Positions 11,406 through 23,142 of a DNA stretch of 64,000 bases are shown piece after piece. Below the pieces are notes generated by a model. It ran no database searches. It had not been told where the DNA came from and saw only the letters and a list, made by a program, of their open reading frames with translations. The stretch comes from Yponomeuta sedellus (taxonomy: Eukaryota > Arthropoda > Insecta > Lepidoptera > Yponomeutidae). The stretch lies in contig OW203736.1 in NCBI GenBank assembly GCA_934045075.1, forward strand, positions 9,450,075 through 9,514,074, given 5' to 3'. Numbering within the stretch: position 1 is the first letter of the stretch; the number at the start of each line of letters is the position of its first letter. Made by a program: the position numbers and the translations under genes.

Positions 11406-12055
11406 TTCGTTTTAATAATGCATTGAAGACCTTGAGTTTCATGCTATCACGTTGAACTGCTATTGCTTTGTGGGCTACCAAATCGAGGCAAATAACAATC
11501 GTTGTCGTGCTTATACCATTCTATTGACAAACCACGTAAGTATTACACTCTAGGGCCTGGTCCCAAATTAGGATACCCTATGCTATGGTAAATAAGCTAG
11601 GACATCAGAAACATGGGAGTACACCCGTACTCTCGTACGGCGGCACTGTCAGCACCATATATCGGACGCTTTGAAAAGCGCTCATTATAAAATTGACATT
11701 TGCCGTGTCTGGGCGAAACATAGCTCTTCGGAAGTGGTTGACTCTACCTTCTGTCTTTCCCCGTTTGATCCAGAAGTTGGAGCTAAAAAGATTGTGTATC
11801 TTAGTAAATGAGTAAGTTAATTATCACTAATGCTGTTTGTACTAAGACGGTGTCTTAACTTCTATAATAATGCTGGGGACATCCAGTTGTTTTATCAACA
11901 GGTCTTTGTGATGAGTAGGCATGTGCAAATTCTTCTGAGATGTTTTCTGAGTTACGTACATTTTGTCAGTTTAACTAAGGTGATATTTACGATCAGTAAA
12001 GTAGATATTTGATGAATATTCACACAATTTTTTTTTTTCATGTAGTCCTAATTGT
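11406..12055. other. Spacer with a SINE scrap
   Basis: Positions 11,550-11,585 (ggtcccaaattaggatacc) match the tail of SINE group A. The rest shows no gene or repeat. Confidence 0.4.
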
Positions 12056-12059
12056 CTCT

Positions 12060-12245
12060 CTCATTGAATCGTGCGTAGCCCCGGCTGCCTGAGTAATCTT
12101 CAACAATCACAAAGGTTAAGCAACATAGGGCGCGTTCAGCGCATGGTTGGGTGACCGTCCATGACTAACGCTAGTGGCATTGTACCGAGCGGTTCCGTGC
12201 TTCGTAAGGCACGTTTAGCAGTTGGTGCCGGCTACCGTCCATAGA
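12060..12245 (+). mobile_element. 5' half of a 5S-rRNA-derived SINE
   Basis: 5S-like head (gttaagcaacatagggcgcg, ggttgggtgaccgtcc) and first part of the body (ttccgtgcttcgtaaggcac). It breaks off near 12,240 into a group B SINE scrap with a B-box (12,247-12,290). Confidence 0.65.
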
Positions 12246-12403
12246 TGGCGGGTCCGAGTCTCGGCATGGACGGAATTTTTTGCCTTTAAATTGTTTTTTT
12301 TTTATTGTTTGAGTGTTTCTTTTTTGTATTTTTTTCTCCCCTATGCCATAGGGTAGAGTATAGTTGGAATAGTAGTTTAAACATATTACACTATGTTTAT
12401 TTT

Positions 12404-12712
12404 TAATGCACTAACCCGTGCTAAGGAACAAATTTAAAAGCCTATTTAGAGGCTAAAAATTTCACCCATGCCGGGATTCGAACCCGCAACCTCTGGCTAT
12501 CCGTACCAGCGCTCTACCAATTGAGCCAATGGGCGACTCACGGCATCAGTGAAATTTCGAACCTCTTTACAATATTCTCTGTATTACGTACAGGCAGCGA
12601 CATCTGACTTAAGCAAATTGCATTACTTACAGCCCCGACTACCTACTTTGCAGTTAGGTTTTAACATCGGAACGATATCACTGTACCCACATGATTACAC
12701 TATTTTTATTTT
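12404..12712 (-). mobile_element. tRNA-derived SINE group B, first unit of a tandem pair
   Basis: A 309-bp unit: tail, tRNA-like module (gattcgaacccgcaacctct on plus) and leader (tcagtgaaatttcgaacctc, gacatctgacttaagcaaat). It is almost identical to the next unit. Confidence 0.75.
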
Positions 12713-13021
12713 TAATGCACTAACCCGTGCTAAGGAACAAATTTAAAAACCTATTTAGAGGCTAAAAATTTCACCCATGCCGGGATTCGAACCCGCAACC
12801 TCTGGCTATCCGTACCAGCGCTCTACCAATTGAGCCAATGGGCGACTCACGGCATCAGTGAAATTTCGAACCTCTTTACAATATTCTCTGTATTACGTAC
12901 AGGCAGCGACATCTGACATAAGCAAATTGCATTACTTACAGCCCCGACTACCTACTTTGCAGTTAGGTTTTAACATCGGAACGATATCACTGTACCCACA
13001 TGATTACACTATTTTTATTTT
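12713..13021 (-). mobile_element. tRNA-derived SINE group B, second unit of a tandem pair
   Basis: Direct duplicate of 12,404-12,712 with very few differences. The two 65-codon ORFs in the pair arise only from this duplication. Confidence 0.75.
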
Positions 13022-13035
13022 TGATGCACTAACCC

Positions 13036-13290
13036 GTGCATCGTTCCGATGTTAAAACCTAACTGCAAAGTAGGTAGTCGGGGCTGTAAGTAATGCAATT
13101 TGCTTAAGTCAGATGTCGCTGCCTGTACGTAATACAGAGAATATTGTAAAGAGGTTCGAAATTTCACTGATGCCGTGAGTCGCCCATTGGCTCAATTGGT
13201 AGAGCGCTGGTACGGATAGCCAGAGGTTGCGGGTTCGAATCCCGGCATGGGTGAAATTTTTAGCCTCTAAATAGGTTTTTAAGTTTATAC
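13036..13290 (+). mobile_element. tRNA-derived SINE group B, inverted copy facing the tandem pair
   Basis: Reads as the reverse complement of the preceding unit from tcgttccgatgttaaaacct to tagcctctaaataggttttt. Together they form an imperfect palindrome with arms of more than 200 bp. Confidence 0.75.
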
Positions 13291-13504
13291 ATATTTTAGG
13301 TGCATATTTAGACATAAACAAACATATTTTTAAACGAAATATAAATAAACAGTTTTTTTTACATTGTCCTCAGCACGGGTTAGTGCAACAAAAAGAATAT
13401 AATCATGCAGTAAAATGGTTTTTAAATTCACGAATCGTCCCTCCCTCTCCCTGGATAAACGGTCGATTGTGGAAACATGAAAAAAATCCAGGTACATAAT
13501 GTAT

Positions 13505-13862
13505 GTTATCAACCCTTGTATGTCCCCACTGCTAGGGCATGGGTCTTTTCCTGCATCGCAGGAAGGTTAGGCCATACTCCACCACGGGGGCCAAGTCCGG
13601 GTTGGTGGAGGATTGTAAGACAGTGGCGGGCCTTACTGTCAGATGTTATCAAGCCGCCCATAAGGCTTAACGACTGCCATTATATGATAGCCGGCACCAA
13701 CGGCTTAGCGTGCCTTGCGAAGCACGGAAGCGCTCGGAAAAATGCCACTAGCGGTAGTCACGGGACGCTCACCCATCCCGTACCTGACCGCGCCTGCTGA
13801 TGTTTAACCAAGTGATTGATTCCAATCACTCGGCTCGCCTAGGCCACGAGCGCTTCTGTACA
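13505..13862 (-). mobile_element. 5S-rRNA-derived SINE, near full length
   Basis: Tail (atcaacccttgtatgtcccc on plus), body and 5S-like head (gcctaggccacgagcgcttc on plus) are all present. Confidence 0.75.
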
Positions 13863-14119
13863 TAATGTAAAATGCACTTAAAAAGAAAACTATCACGGCT
13901 ATGTAGGCTATACAAATTAACGATAATAGGTGACCAACTAATAAAAGGAAAACTTCGTAAATATTGCATTAAATTTTGCTTTGTTAAAGTTCTTACTTGT
14001 GTGGCAGATAGTTAATATTATTATCTGTGGATGAGAAAAACGTGTCACTCCCTTACCTTTCCTGCGTCAATGAGAAAATAAATACTACTAAGCACCGTTG
14101 CACCGTTGAAATTGCTCTA

Positions 14120-14205
14120 AGCAATAAGGCCGCCAATTGTACTGTATCTTTGTAATTTTGTTTTGTTTGTTTTTTACTGGTATACAATAAAGAATATTCT
14201 TATCT
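14120..14205 (+). repeat. Interspersed repeat R85 with polyadenylation-like end, copy 1
   Basis: Shares aataaggccgcca-ttgtactgta and caataaagaatattct with 17,205-17,300. It looks like the 3' end of a retroelement carrying its own AATAAA signal, but the family was not identified. Confidence 0.45.
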
Positions 14206-14419
14206 TATCACCGTGTAGGCGCCGCTACTTTTATTCTCTATAGAATTAAATACAACTTCATCTGCAATACTATGACTGTTTATTTTACAATAAACATGAT
14301 AAGAACTAGAACTCACTAAATTTAAAAACTGGCGTTATGTGTTAAGACAATACGAATAAAAAGAAAAACTAAAGAATAAAAAGGTCGGTCGCCACATACC
14401 TATGCGTTTGCTGTTTTAG

Positions 14420-14625
14420 GTTGATAACATACCTTAAGGTAACGTAACGTATCGTATCGTAACGTATCGTAACGTAACGCAACGTAACGTAACGTACCGT
14501 AAAGTAACGTAACGTAACGTAACATAACGTATCGTAACGTAACGTAACGTAACATACAGGCACATACATTGCTTCTCGCCCCACAATAGGATACCCTGTG
14601 TCGTGGAAACCAGAAACAGCGACAC
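14420..14625 (-). mobile_element. 3' part of SINE group A with expanded pentamer tail
   Basis: Group A tail (taacatacaggcacatacat, ataggataccctgtgtcgtg on plus). Its terminal pentamer has expanded into a run of about 115 bp of taacg with tatcg variants at 14,436-14,552. Confidence 0.7.
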
Positions 14626-14639
14626 TCATTATGGTTCAT

Positions 14640-14985
14640 TATAGTTAATGATAGTTCATTATCTATCTATATGTAATTTTTTGGTTAAAGTAGTTTTATT
14701 TTCGGACTGATGACGGCGCAATCTTTTAACACCCTAAACAGAGCACCTGTTCGACTTTCTAATCTCATTACTCGAAACGAGAAGTTTATCTCATTTGGTA
14801 GTTCATCCCGGCACAGCTCAGAAGTTCTAAGCTCGGGGCTGCTTACCGCGGCTTATTTGGTCACCTAAAAGCTGTATCGTGTCCAATGTGGATACCTATG
14901 TCTCTTTTAATGTGAGTGCTGTTTTCTGAATGGGGTTGAGACTTTTTACGCTACAGCGCAGGCAAAGGAGGGTTAAGAAGTTTGA
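14640..14985. other. Spacer without recognisable content
   Basis: No gene or repeat seen. Confidence 0.4.
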
Positions 14986-14989
14986 AATA

Positions 14990-15245
14990 TACTAATATTT
15001 AAGGGTCTATGCCCGAATGTTTTGGGTTTCCACCGTAGTGAAACCATCCTCTCTGTTGAAGTTCTTGTGTTTTTTAATTCCGATTGCTTCAGTAATGATT
15101 TTTCGATAATACTGTCGATCGGTTGAGAGAATTTCGGTTCATGTAGCTCGATCCAGTGGTTTGTTCTGGTCTTCAATAAATGCTCAGCTATCGCGGGCCT
15201 GTCTATTATACATATTAACGAGTCAACCAAGTTACAAAAGGAGAA
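14990..15245 (-). pseudogene. Possible Penelope-like element fragment (GIY-YIG region)
   Basis: The minus-strand translation over about 15,015-15,225 contains RPAIAEHLL, then about 30 residues later IIEKSLLKQSELKNT, and ends near SLRWKP. This order and spacing resemble the C-terminal GIY-YIG linker region of Penelope-like retroelements (AEH...H, then a helix with RE-I-EI, then NRD-G and a W-P end). The key His of the second part and several Arg are changed, and no other part of such an element is nearby. It is a relic if the match is right. The 128-codon ORF continues into a SINE, so its start is meaningless. Confidence 0.35.
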
Positions 15246-15247
15246 AT

Positions 15248-15425
15248 TAACATAACATTTACAGACAGGCACATACCTACTTTGCTTCTGGCCCCACACT
15301 AGGATACCCTGTGTCGTGGGAACCAGAAACGACGACGTCACAAACATGTAAACATCCAAGACCTGGGGTTTTTTTCCCAGCTGGGGTTCGAATTAGTATC
15401 GCTCCGTAACCAATGCGCCACCTTA
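15248..15425 (-). mobile_element. tRNA-derived SINE, group A, damaged head
   Basis: Tail (cataacatttacagacaggc, ctaggataccctgtgtcgtg on plus) and remains of the B- and A-boxes near 15,380-15,415. Confidence 0.65.
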
Positions 15426-16384
15426 TTTGTAAAAATCTGTCCAGCGCCTAGTGGCCTCTACGTGGCCATAAATAAAAACACTATGCCGGGTAAAAATATA
15501 TACAGTATCAAGAATTTTTCTGAAACACGTGTAAATAACTTTCGTCTACTTACAATAAAAAGTTCTCGGAAAGCTTAAAGTAGTTGGGAACCCAATCAAC
15601 AGCGTAGACCACGTAGAGGGAACGGACAAACGCACGCACACATCCCATCACCTATTAGCGACCGAACTTTGGCCGTAACACAAAGAAACTAAACAGTAAT
15701 AGAGTTCCGGGCAGTTTGGGAAGAACCCGCGGGGAGGTTAGACTGACTTCACACTCCAACCGTGCAAAGAATCTGACTTTGCCGATGACGTTTCATTTGA
15801 TATTAGAACTACAGTCTGGTAGCTTTTAGAATATATCTCAGGCTTTAGACTAGGCTTCGGTTTTCGCCGAAAGCACACGAGTGTAATACTACTTCCTGCT
15901 CTGTATAAAACTTAAGTATCATATTAGTTCCGATATTTGTATTACACAAATATATCCGATTCTATCCGATAGTAGCCGAGGTATATTCTAAAAGCTAACA
16001 GATTGCAGCAATGTGAGACTGGTCGATGTTACGTCAAAACTTTCAAATAAACATAATTTATTTTTAAAATATTAAGTGTTCAGAACAATTTCTACTCATA
16101 CAAACAATAGTACGTTGTTTGAATCAAAAGAAAAGTAAAATCAATAATATTTTGTTGACACAGGTTTGGAGGTAATTAAACTAATGGAAAATGTTAAATA
16201 TAACTTTGAATGTAACTTTTTATGTTAAGGTTTTGTTTTTCGAGTATCCATGTATGTATATTTCTCTGATACGCTCTGAAGCCTACAGAGTTTGATGGAT
16301 TTTAGCTTAATAGGTGTCTTTCGATTCGTCCTTAATGTGAGTGTGGCGGTGGGTGTATAAAAATATTTATACTAACTTATACTA
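15426..16384. other. Spacer without recognisable content
   Basis: No gene, RNA or shared repeat seen. Confidence 0.4.
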
Positions 16385-16605
16385 ACTTACGTCGTGCCGT
16401 CGTTACGTGGTACGTTGGTGCCGGCTGTCATGTAACGGCAGTCGTTAAACCATGTCAGAGGCCTTATGGGCGGCTTGATAAATTCTGACAGTGAGGCCCG
16501 CCCCCGTCTTACTCCACCAACCCGCCTTAACCTTCCTGCGTTGCAGGAAGAGACCCGTGCCCCAGCATTGGGGCCATACAAGGGTTGATATCGATATCGA
16601 AGGTA
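16385..16605 (+). mobile_element. 3' part of a 5S-rRNA-derived SINE
   Basis: 5'-truncated copy from acgttggtgccggctgtcat to acaagggttgatatcgatat, with an internal deletion in the tail half. Confidence 0.7.
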
Positions 16606-18804
16606 CTTATTATGATATTGTACTTAATTCAACATTTGTTACACAGTCAGGTGATTTTTTAATGAATAAAAACTAAAAGCGCGACCTCGCACAGGTTGTT
16701 ATTATACTTTTTCCTTGCTACATTTAATTTTGAAATGTATCTCATTTATAAGACCTATTCGTATGTTTCTAGCTGAGAAGTTACAGAGTTTGTGTGTGTG
16801 CACCTTTACCCCGTAAGGACCCACATGGTGGTTTAAGTGGAATAGGGGTGTGGGCTAACTAACTAATATAACAAAGTTGCGAAACAAGTTGGTATTTATC
16901 TAATTCCGCCGGTGTGGACAACGCTTTGTTTCTGTGCGAAATTAGCTGACTAGATAAGTTAGTGTTACGCCGGGTACATGTCTTTTTTAAGTTTTTATAT
17001 GAACACTTGTAAGTGCTTTTTGGAGAATTTTTATGAACGCTCTAAAAGAATGTACGTGTGTTGCTTTTATATTTATGTACCGTTTATGAATGTGTATCAA
17101 TAATAAAAATATCTTGTCTAATATTGTTTTGTTGTGCCTACTATCCGTCTGTCAGTTTCCGTTTCTTTTTTCCTCACTAATGGTTGTCTGGAAGAAATTA
17201 CTTTTAGTAATAAGGCCGCCACTTGTACTGTACTGTTATTTTTTACGTCTCTTATGTAAATCCTGGTGCACATGCAGTAAAGAATATTCTATCTATCTAT
17301 GTATCCTATCCGACCTCGTGTGACTGTAAGCTCCAGTATATTTTCATATGTCATATAAATGGGCACATTGACTGTGTGCTAATAATACATATTACATAAT
17401 TCATGTTGAGGGTTCAGAGGTTGTGCAAACACATTTTGTTCAGTGTCTAAGGTGTTCCTATGTCTCAGAGCTTGTATTTGCGACGAGCTCGCGTATTGAT
17501 TAAGCCCATACCTACTCTTTCTCCGAGAGAAGTCCTGTGCACTGCAATGGGACCTATATAGGCTGCATTAATATTTGTAGTTAAGTGTGCAGTGGTTAAT
17601 AAACAACAACATGATAACTAAACATAATACACACAAAGGAAGTAAGATTTTTTTTCAGTCTCTCTTTGTAAGTAATTTATTTATTTCCTTCTTACAGATT
17701 TGTCAAAACATGAAATATGTATAATTTGATGAATCAGGATTTACAAGACTATAAAAGATATAAGTAAGTACATAACTCCATACAAGTAAGTATCATTGTG
17801 CACGTAGAATGCATAGAGTAAACCAATGACAGAGTGATTTACTCTAGGGCCCTGGCTTCTTGCTATCATTTAACTAATAAAGACTAACTGCCATAATTTC
17901 AGGAAGAAAGAAACTTGAGAGGCCTCAGATATCCAGAATCGGTTGCGTTTTCGATCGAGAATTTGTGGGACGCCAAAGTTTCTCTACTAACACCACTATT
18001 GGGTGTTAAAGAAACTCAAAGAGGTTAAAAATAGACTTTCTAAACTCTTATTTTATCAAAAAGATTTCTCTATCCAGCCAGACTTAAGGTATTTTTTTAA
18101 TATGTAAAAGAAAAAGTTTCATCAAAGGAGGATGAAAATTACGTGCGAACCGTGAAAGGAGCTCCATGATTGGAATAAAAATGGCGGAGCTCATCTTATA
18201 CAGTCATGTTTTATTAAAAGTTGGATAACTTTCCGCGGACTTCTCTTGGGCTTGAATTATACTTTTAGTTCCTAGTTTTAAATTCCGTAAACGTAGTTGT
18301 GTGTAACTTTAATTTACTTAATTAATACTTCAAAGGTTTTGGTTGGCATCTAATTATAGAATTACCAACTACTCGTAGCTATAAGAAGCCGGTTATTGTT
18401 CGCTGTAATTTATGATTTTAAAGTTTTTATTTTTATTGTTTGCGTTGTTTAAATATTATAGCTTGAGATTACAGAAAAGTACTTCATAAATTGTTAAAAC
18501 TATTTTTGGTGGATCATGTCTAATCTTTCAAGATCTACTTCTCGTAGTCGTCAACTTTACAGTCGCCACGACCGCTACGTAATAAAATAACGCTACGAAC
18601 TTTATACCAAAAAGTACTAGCAGTTAGCATACTCTCCTATTATTAGTCTGTGAAAGCAGATATGAAAGACGACGTATAGTATAACTTAATTAATCACATG
18701 TCATAAGTGTTGAGTCCTGATACGTCGATTGCTAAAATAAAATCAACAAAATAACAATAAACAGCTTTGGCATTTGCATAAACATAACGATAATGAATGT
18801 TATA
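16606..18804. other. Spacer with repeat R85 copy 2 at 17,205-17,300
   Basis: Positions 17,205-17,300 match repeat R85 (aataaggccgccacttgtac, gtaaagaatattctatctat). No gene was recognised; the 77-codon ORF at 17,090 is partly repeat. Confidence 0.4.
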
Positions 18805-19090
18805 CATTTTTACAGCGTCCAGTGAGAGCGGTGGTAGCGGAGCGGTGTAGAACTCTGGCTTCTCAATCGGGAGGTCGTGGGTTCGAACCCCGGCATGTAC
18901 CAATGACTTTGTTTTCTAAGTTATGTACATTTGGCAAAATTATAGTAGCAATACTACTCGCTGACTGTGAAGGAAAACATCGTAAGGAAACCCTAGTGTC
19001 TTAGCGTACCGCTTGCGCTTGCTACGTACAATGGCCCAACTATGAGGCTAAGTGCGGAAATCGCAGGACTAACTAACTGACTAACAGCGT
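18805..19090 (+). mobile_element. tRNA-derived SINE, group C, short form
   Basis: A-box (ggtggtagcggagcggtgta) and B-box (gggttcgaaccccgg), then the body accaatgactttgttttcta and aaggaaaccctagtgtctta. It starts after gcgtccagtg and another cagcgtccagtgg scrap follows at 19,084. Confidence 0.75.
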
Positions 19091-19686
19091 CCAGTGGCAC
19101 TCGACGACTCGAGAGTATGTGAGTGAAACATACTTTCCGAGCTAAAACGATTTATAAACCTAGAAGCTCTCAATAAAAATGGCATTAAAGGTATGTCGAT
19201 TCGTTTTGATTCTTTTTCCTTTGGATTTCAAACAAGCAATAATAGCGTCGCACTAAAACTACGAATATAATCCGGTGTATAAACGATAATACGCTTTCAG
19301 TGGGTCCCTCAAGCAGCTACTTCTATACGAACGTGGCGCAGTTGCATTTAAATCAGAAATGACATTCCAGATCATAACAGAACTTCACCAAACAGGATAC
19401 AAATTGAGGCTTGCTTGTGCTTACAATTCAGAACAACTCTTCAGAACAATTCAGAACAACCCTTGTTGTTCTGAAAATAAAACTATGTTTGTGTGGGTAT
19501 CGGCCCGTGAGGCGCCGATATCCATACAAAATTTGATTATTATTTTTATTAATATAAAAAAGAACACGTAATGTTTTAAACAAGGCTTCACAAAACCAAT
19601 TACTTGGTTTGACTGTGGGAGCAGTCTCGCTAAGTGAAAGTACTAATCGTCTATTTAATACTTCAACAAAGTTTCTGAGATTACCT

Positions 19687-19729
<43 letters not shown>

Positions 19730-20719
19730 TTACAAACTTTATCTTCTTATTATATTAGTGTGGATCAATAACGACGTTTCTGTTACGAGTACACCAAGGC
19801 TATATTTTTAAGCGGAATAAATTCAGTCGTTCCGCTGTACGTGTGAAAGGGCGAGTTGCAAATGAACTTTTTAAATCCCCGGAGAGTCGAGTCAAGCCTC
19901 TATTGATTAACTGCTTCCATTTTCTCTACCAGCTGTTTATCTTTGGAACACGGGTGTTATATTGCATCGGGCAACTTTTTTAGGGTTAAAGCGGCTTGGC
20001 GATCTCAAAAAGGATTTAATATGGATGTCGTAATACGGAAAGCGGACGGAAAGTAATTAAAACGCAACAACGCTATGACTCAATTTAATATTATAAAGAG
20101 GCGTGTTTTCAAGGAGGTTCATGCTCAGCGATGGTGGAAAGTGGACTGTTAGATTGGTTTGGTAAAGGTTGTATAATAATACGAGAGAGAAGAGTTGTTG
20201 CAGTCAGTATTAACCAAGACGAGACTTTTAGACACTCACAAGCACTTTTTGTTAGAGAAATTACATGGAAGAAACAAAAAGCTCTTTCTTAGGATGTACG
20301 AAACAGAAACCTTAATTAACATTTTAACACTAGGTGGCGCTTGCGGTATTCATTATTTGGGCTATGGTTGTGTCCATAACGGTGTGACGATGCCGTTTCT
20401 TCTTTATAAGGGTCCACCTCTGATGTAGAAACAATCACCGCAGCTTTCTCTCAAAGAGAGAGAGAGAGAGTATTAACTTAATTACCTCGCGTGTTCACTG
20501 TCGGTTAGGAGAAGGCCCAATAAAATGTAACCATTGTTTCATTGATAAAGCGTTCCGAAAAATAGTAAAAACTCATTCAAGCTGTTACAGAAATTTGCCA
20601 TACCCTTACTTAAACTTTTTGTAGTAACTTCCATACGTAAGTATCTAATTACGGGCGCATTGTAGGGTTCCGTAGAAAGAGGTTGTTTTTCTGCTTTACA
20701 GAAATAAGAACTTTACGAT
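19091..20719. other. Spacer with simple repeats
   Basis: A perfect 11-bp-armed hairpin (ttcagaacaac / gttgttctgaa) lies at 19,450-19,475. A 40-bp TA run lies at about 19,689-19,728 and a GA run at about 20,452-20,470. No gene was recognised; the 70-, 100- and 77-codon ORFs have no supporting features. Confidence 0.45.
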
Positions 20720-21095
20720 ACTATATCAACCCTTGTGTGTCCCCACTGCAGAGGCACGGATCTCTTTCTGCTCCACCACGGTGGCCAAGTCCGGGTTGGT
20801 GAAGGATTGTAAGACAGAGTCGGGCCTTAATGTCAGAAGTTATCAAGCCGCCCTTATGGCCTCTGACATGTCTTAACGACTGCCATTGTATGACAGCCGG
20901 CACCAACGCCTTAACGTGCTTTGCAAAGCACGGAGGTGCATGGGAAAGAGCCACTAGCGGTAGTCATGGGACAGCTATGCATCCCGCACCAGACCGCCCC
21001 TGTTGCTTAACTCAAGTGATTAATTCAAGAACGTTTTACCCAATCCTTGGATTAATTCCAATCACTCGGTTCGACTAGGCCACGAGCGGTTTGTA
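20720..21095 (-). mobile_element. 5S-rRNA-derived SINE with duplicated head
   Basis: Near full length. The 5S-like head contains a short internal duplication (ttaattcaag...cttggattaattccaatcac on plus). Confidence 0.72.
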
Positions 21096-21894
21096 ACTTT
21101 ATCAAAGTAATTTTCTATGGATTTTCAAAACATTACGTGTTCATTATATATGAACACGTAATGTCCTGAATTTTATCATCTTTCTAAAATCATCCGTTTA
21201 GCCGCAAGAGGGGAACGCCGGACTCGGACAAAGAATTGCAGTTTACTGCTTCATATTTTGCAAAAGGAACCCTAAATCGAATAGTAGTCTTTCTACCTCT
21301 ATTATTTTTAAATGACCAACCTCACGATACCCCACACTATGGTGTAGGCGACAACAAAAATTGCATCCGTAATTTAGGTCTAAGTTTAAAAAAGGTTTTT
21401 TTTGAGATTTTTTCTACCATTTTGTTGGCGTAATTAATATGGATGTCTTTGCCAAATTGCGGTTTTTTTAGTACTTATCGTCTCTGAGCTAAGCCGGGAT
21501 AGACCGACAGACAGAAGACAAGCGTTTCTTGTCGACTAAAAAACGTTCCCGTAAACACATGCAAATCTCTATAAATAAAAACTCTGCAAATAAAATATTT
21601 CGAAGCAGCCTTCGGGGGCCCGTCAGCCCCCAGTGCTACATGATTATGTATCTTAAAAGCGTGTCACGCGAACACTATTTGTCATACGCTAAGTGGTTTC
21701 CCTGGTATGTGGAACGATAGACGAGTTTGCGCAATCACTGCCTTGCTCTATCAGTAGAGTGAAAAGTTGGAGAAGGATCGCCCCGGTCTGAATAATAGTG
21801 CTGAGCTCCGTAAAGGCGGCGTTACTTTTCTTTTCTATTTAATAGAAATAAATAAAACTTTGGTTCTGAAATACTATAACTGTTTATTTGACAC
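21096..21894. other. Spacer with a perfect 15-bp-armed palindrome
   Basis: Arms acattacgtgttcat and atgaacacgtaatgt at 21,130-21,144 and 21,150-21,164 enclose a 5-nt loop. No gene was recognised. Confidence 0.45.
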
Positions 21895-22140
21895 TAGACA
21901 TGGACATAATAAGGACCCAATCTTCCCGCGGGTGTCCTAAAAGGCGACTAAGGGACACAAACTGGGGGGTGGGCAGCAGCGCCCCCTGCAGTATAATTCC
22001 ACCGAACTGCGATCCCCAACCCGCATGCCAAGCGTGGGGATTATTGGCATTACCCCCTATGATAGCACAACGGGCGTTCTTTAGGGGAGGGCTATGTCCA
22101 GCAGTGGACTAGTTTAGCCTGACGACGACGACGGTGGACA
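21895..22140 (+). mobile_element. 3' end of an RTE-type LINE, longest copy
   Basis: Begins with cttcccgcgggtgtcctaaa and aaggcgactaagggacac, then the shared block. It ends gggctatgtccagcagtgga...agcctgacgacgacgacg. Confidence 0.7.
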
Positions 22141-22189
22141 TAATAAAATCTTTTTCTTCTTCTTCTTCCTAAACTACCTCTCCATTACT

Positions 22190-22428
22190 AGAGGCTGGCA
22201 GTCAGCTCTTTACAGCGGTCTCAGTTCAGTGCAATTCTGAACAGCTCCACAGCGGTTTTAACGCCCGTCCACTCTTTGATGTTGTACAACAATGTCGTTT
22301 TTCTCCTGCCCGGCCTCCGTCCATCAAAATAGCCTGCAGTAATTGGTATTTCCTACATCGCAGCACATGGCATACGTAGACTACTTTCCGCTGCTTGATG
22401 GTGCGAACAACATCCAACTTCGTGTCCA
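22190..22428 (-). pseudogene. LINE (RTE-like) reverse transcriptase C-terminal fragment
   Basis: The minus-strand translation reads VVRTIKQRKVVYVCHVLR and then RKYQLLQAILMDGG. This matches the well-known C-terminal tail of lepidopteran RTE-type LINE polyproteins (TIK-RK--Y-GH--R--KY-LL--I--GK---). The usual Gly before His is Cys here and the downstream basic stretch is corrupted. It is cut off at 22,429 by a non-autonomous Helitron. Confidence 0.6.
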
Positions 22429-22612
22429 TCAATATTGTTATAATGTAAAAATGAATCGCTGAATGTGTTGGTAAGCGCAAATCTCGAGGGCAGCTAAATA
22501 TACTTGTTTTAGAATATTCCTTGAGGCACGAGGATGGTTCTTACGGAGAGAGAAATAAAAAACAATTAAAGAATCGGCTGTTACGCGGTACTAAGTTCGC
22601 TGGGTCAGCTAG
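22429..22612 (+). mobile_element. Non-autonomous Helitron (family H1), 184 bp
   Basis: Starts with TC after an A, ends with CTAG before a T (gctgggtcagctag), as Helitrons do. The body (gctgaatgtgttggtaagcg, aatattccttgaggcacgag) matches the copy at 35,590-35,769. It inserted into the LINE fragment to its left. Confidence 0.68.
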
Positions 22613-23070
22613 TAAATAATAAAAACTAGAACTAACTAAATTATATTGAAAACAAATATTAAAAACGATATCTATAAATAGAAAAAGTAAAGATTAAAAA
22701 GGTCTGTCGTTAACGCATAGTCGCTAACAAATAGTAAACCAAAAAAACTTTCGTAAGCAGTACCTGTTCGGAACGCTGAACTCCGTACTCTATGGGTGAA
22801 ATTAAAGAAGAAAAGAAATTATTTTAAATATCGAAAATGCAGCGATCTGCTTTTGTATTGTTTTTCCATTCCTCTCTAAAGCCGCTTGCTGAAAGCATCG
22901 TTTTATTTTTAATGTTCGCTTCATGTATTTATTATTTTACTGATGATTAAAACTTCGAATTACGTAAAGAAGACTCCTAATTTTCATGTCCCAATATTGA
23001 ACAGTACCTATTATTGATTTTAATCCGAATTAACGTAAATCCGACTTAAATTGTTGCCTGGAGTTACCTG
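22613..23070. other. Spacer without recognisable content
   Basis: No gene or repeat seen. Confidence 0.4.
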
Positions 23071-23071
23071 C

Positions 23072-23142
23072 CCGCGCTTGTTGTTGCTTACCTTAAGTAA
23101 TTGATTCTAATCACTCGGTTCGACTAGGCCACGAGCGCTTCG
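23072..23142 (-). mobile_element. Head fragment of a 5S-rRNA-derived SINE
   Basis: Only the 5S-like start survives (ctaatcactcggttcgacta, ggccacgagcgctt on plus). Confidence 0.6.

Noticed and set aside
14436..14552. Telomere-like repeat
   Set aside because: The unit is taacg/cgtta, not the insect TTAGG, and it is the expanded tail of a group A SINE.
18805..18905. tRNA genes (here and at the other A-box/B-box sites)
   Set aside because: No site has a complete cloverleaf with acceptor stem. Every one continues into a SINE body or tail shared with other copies.
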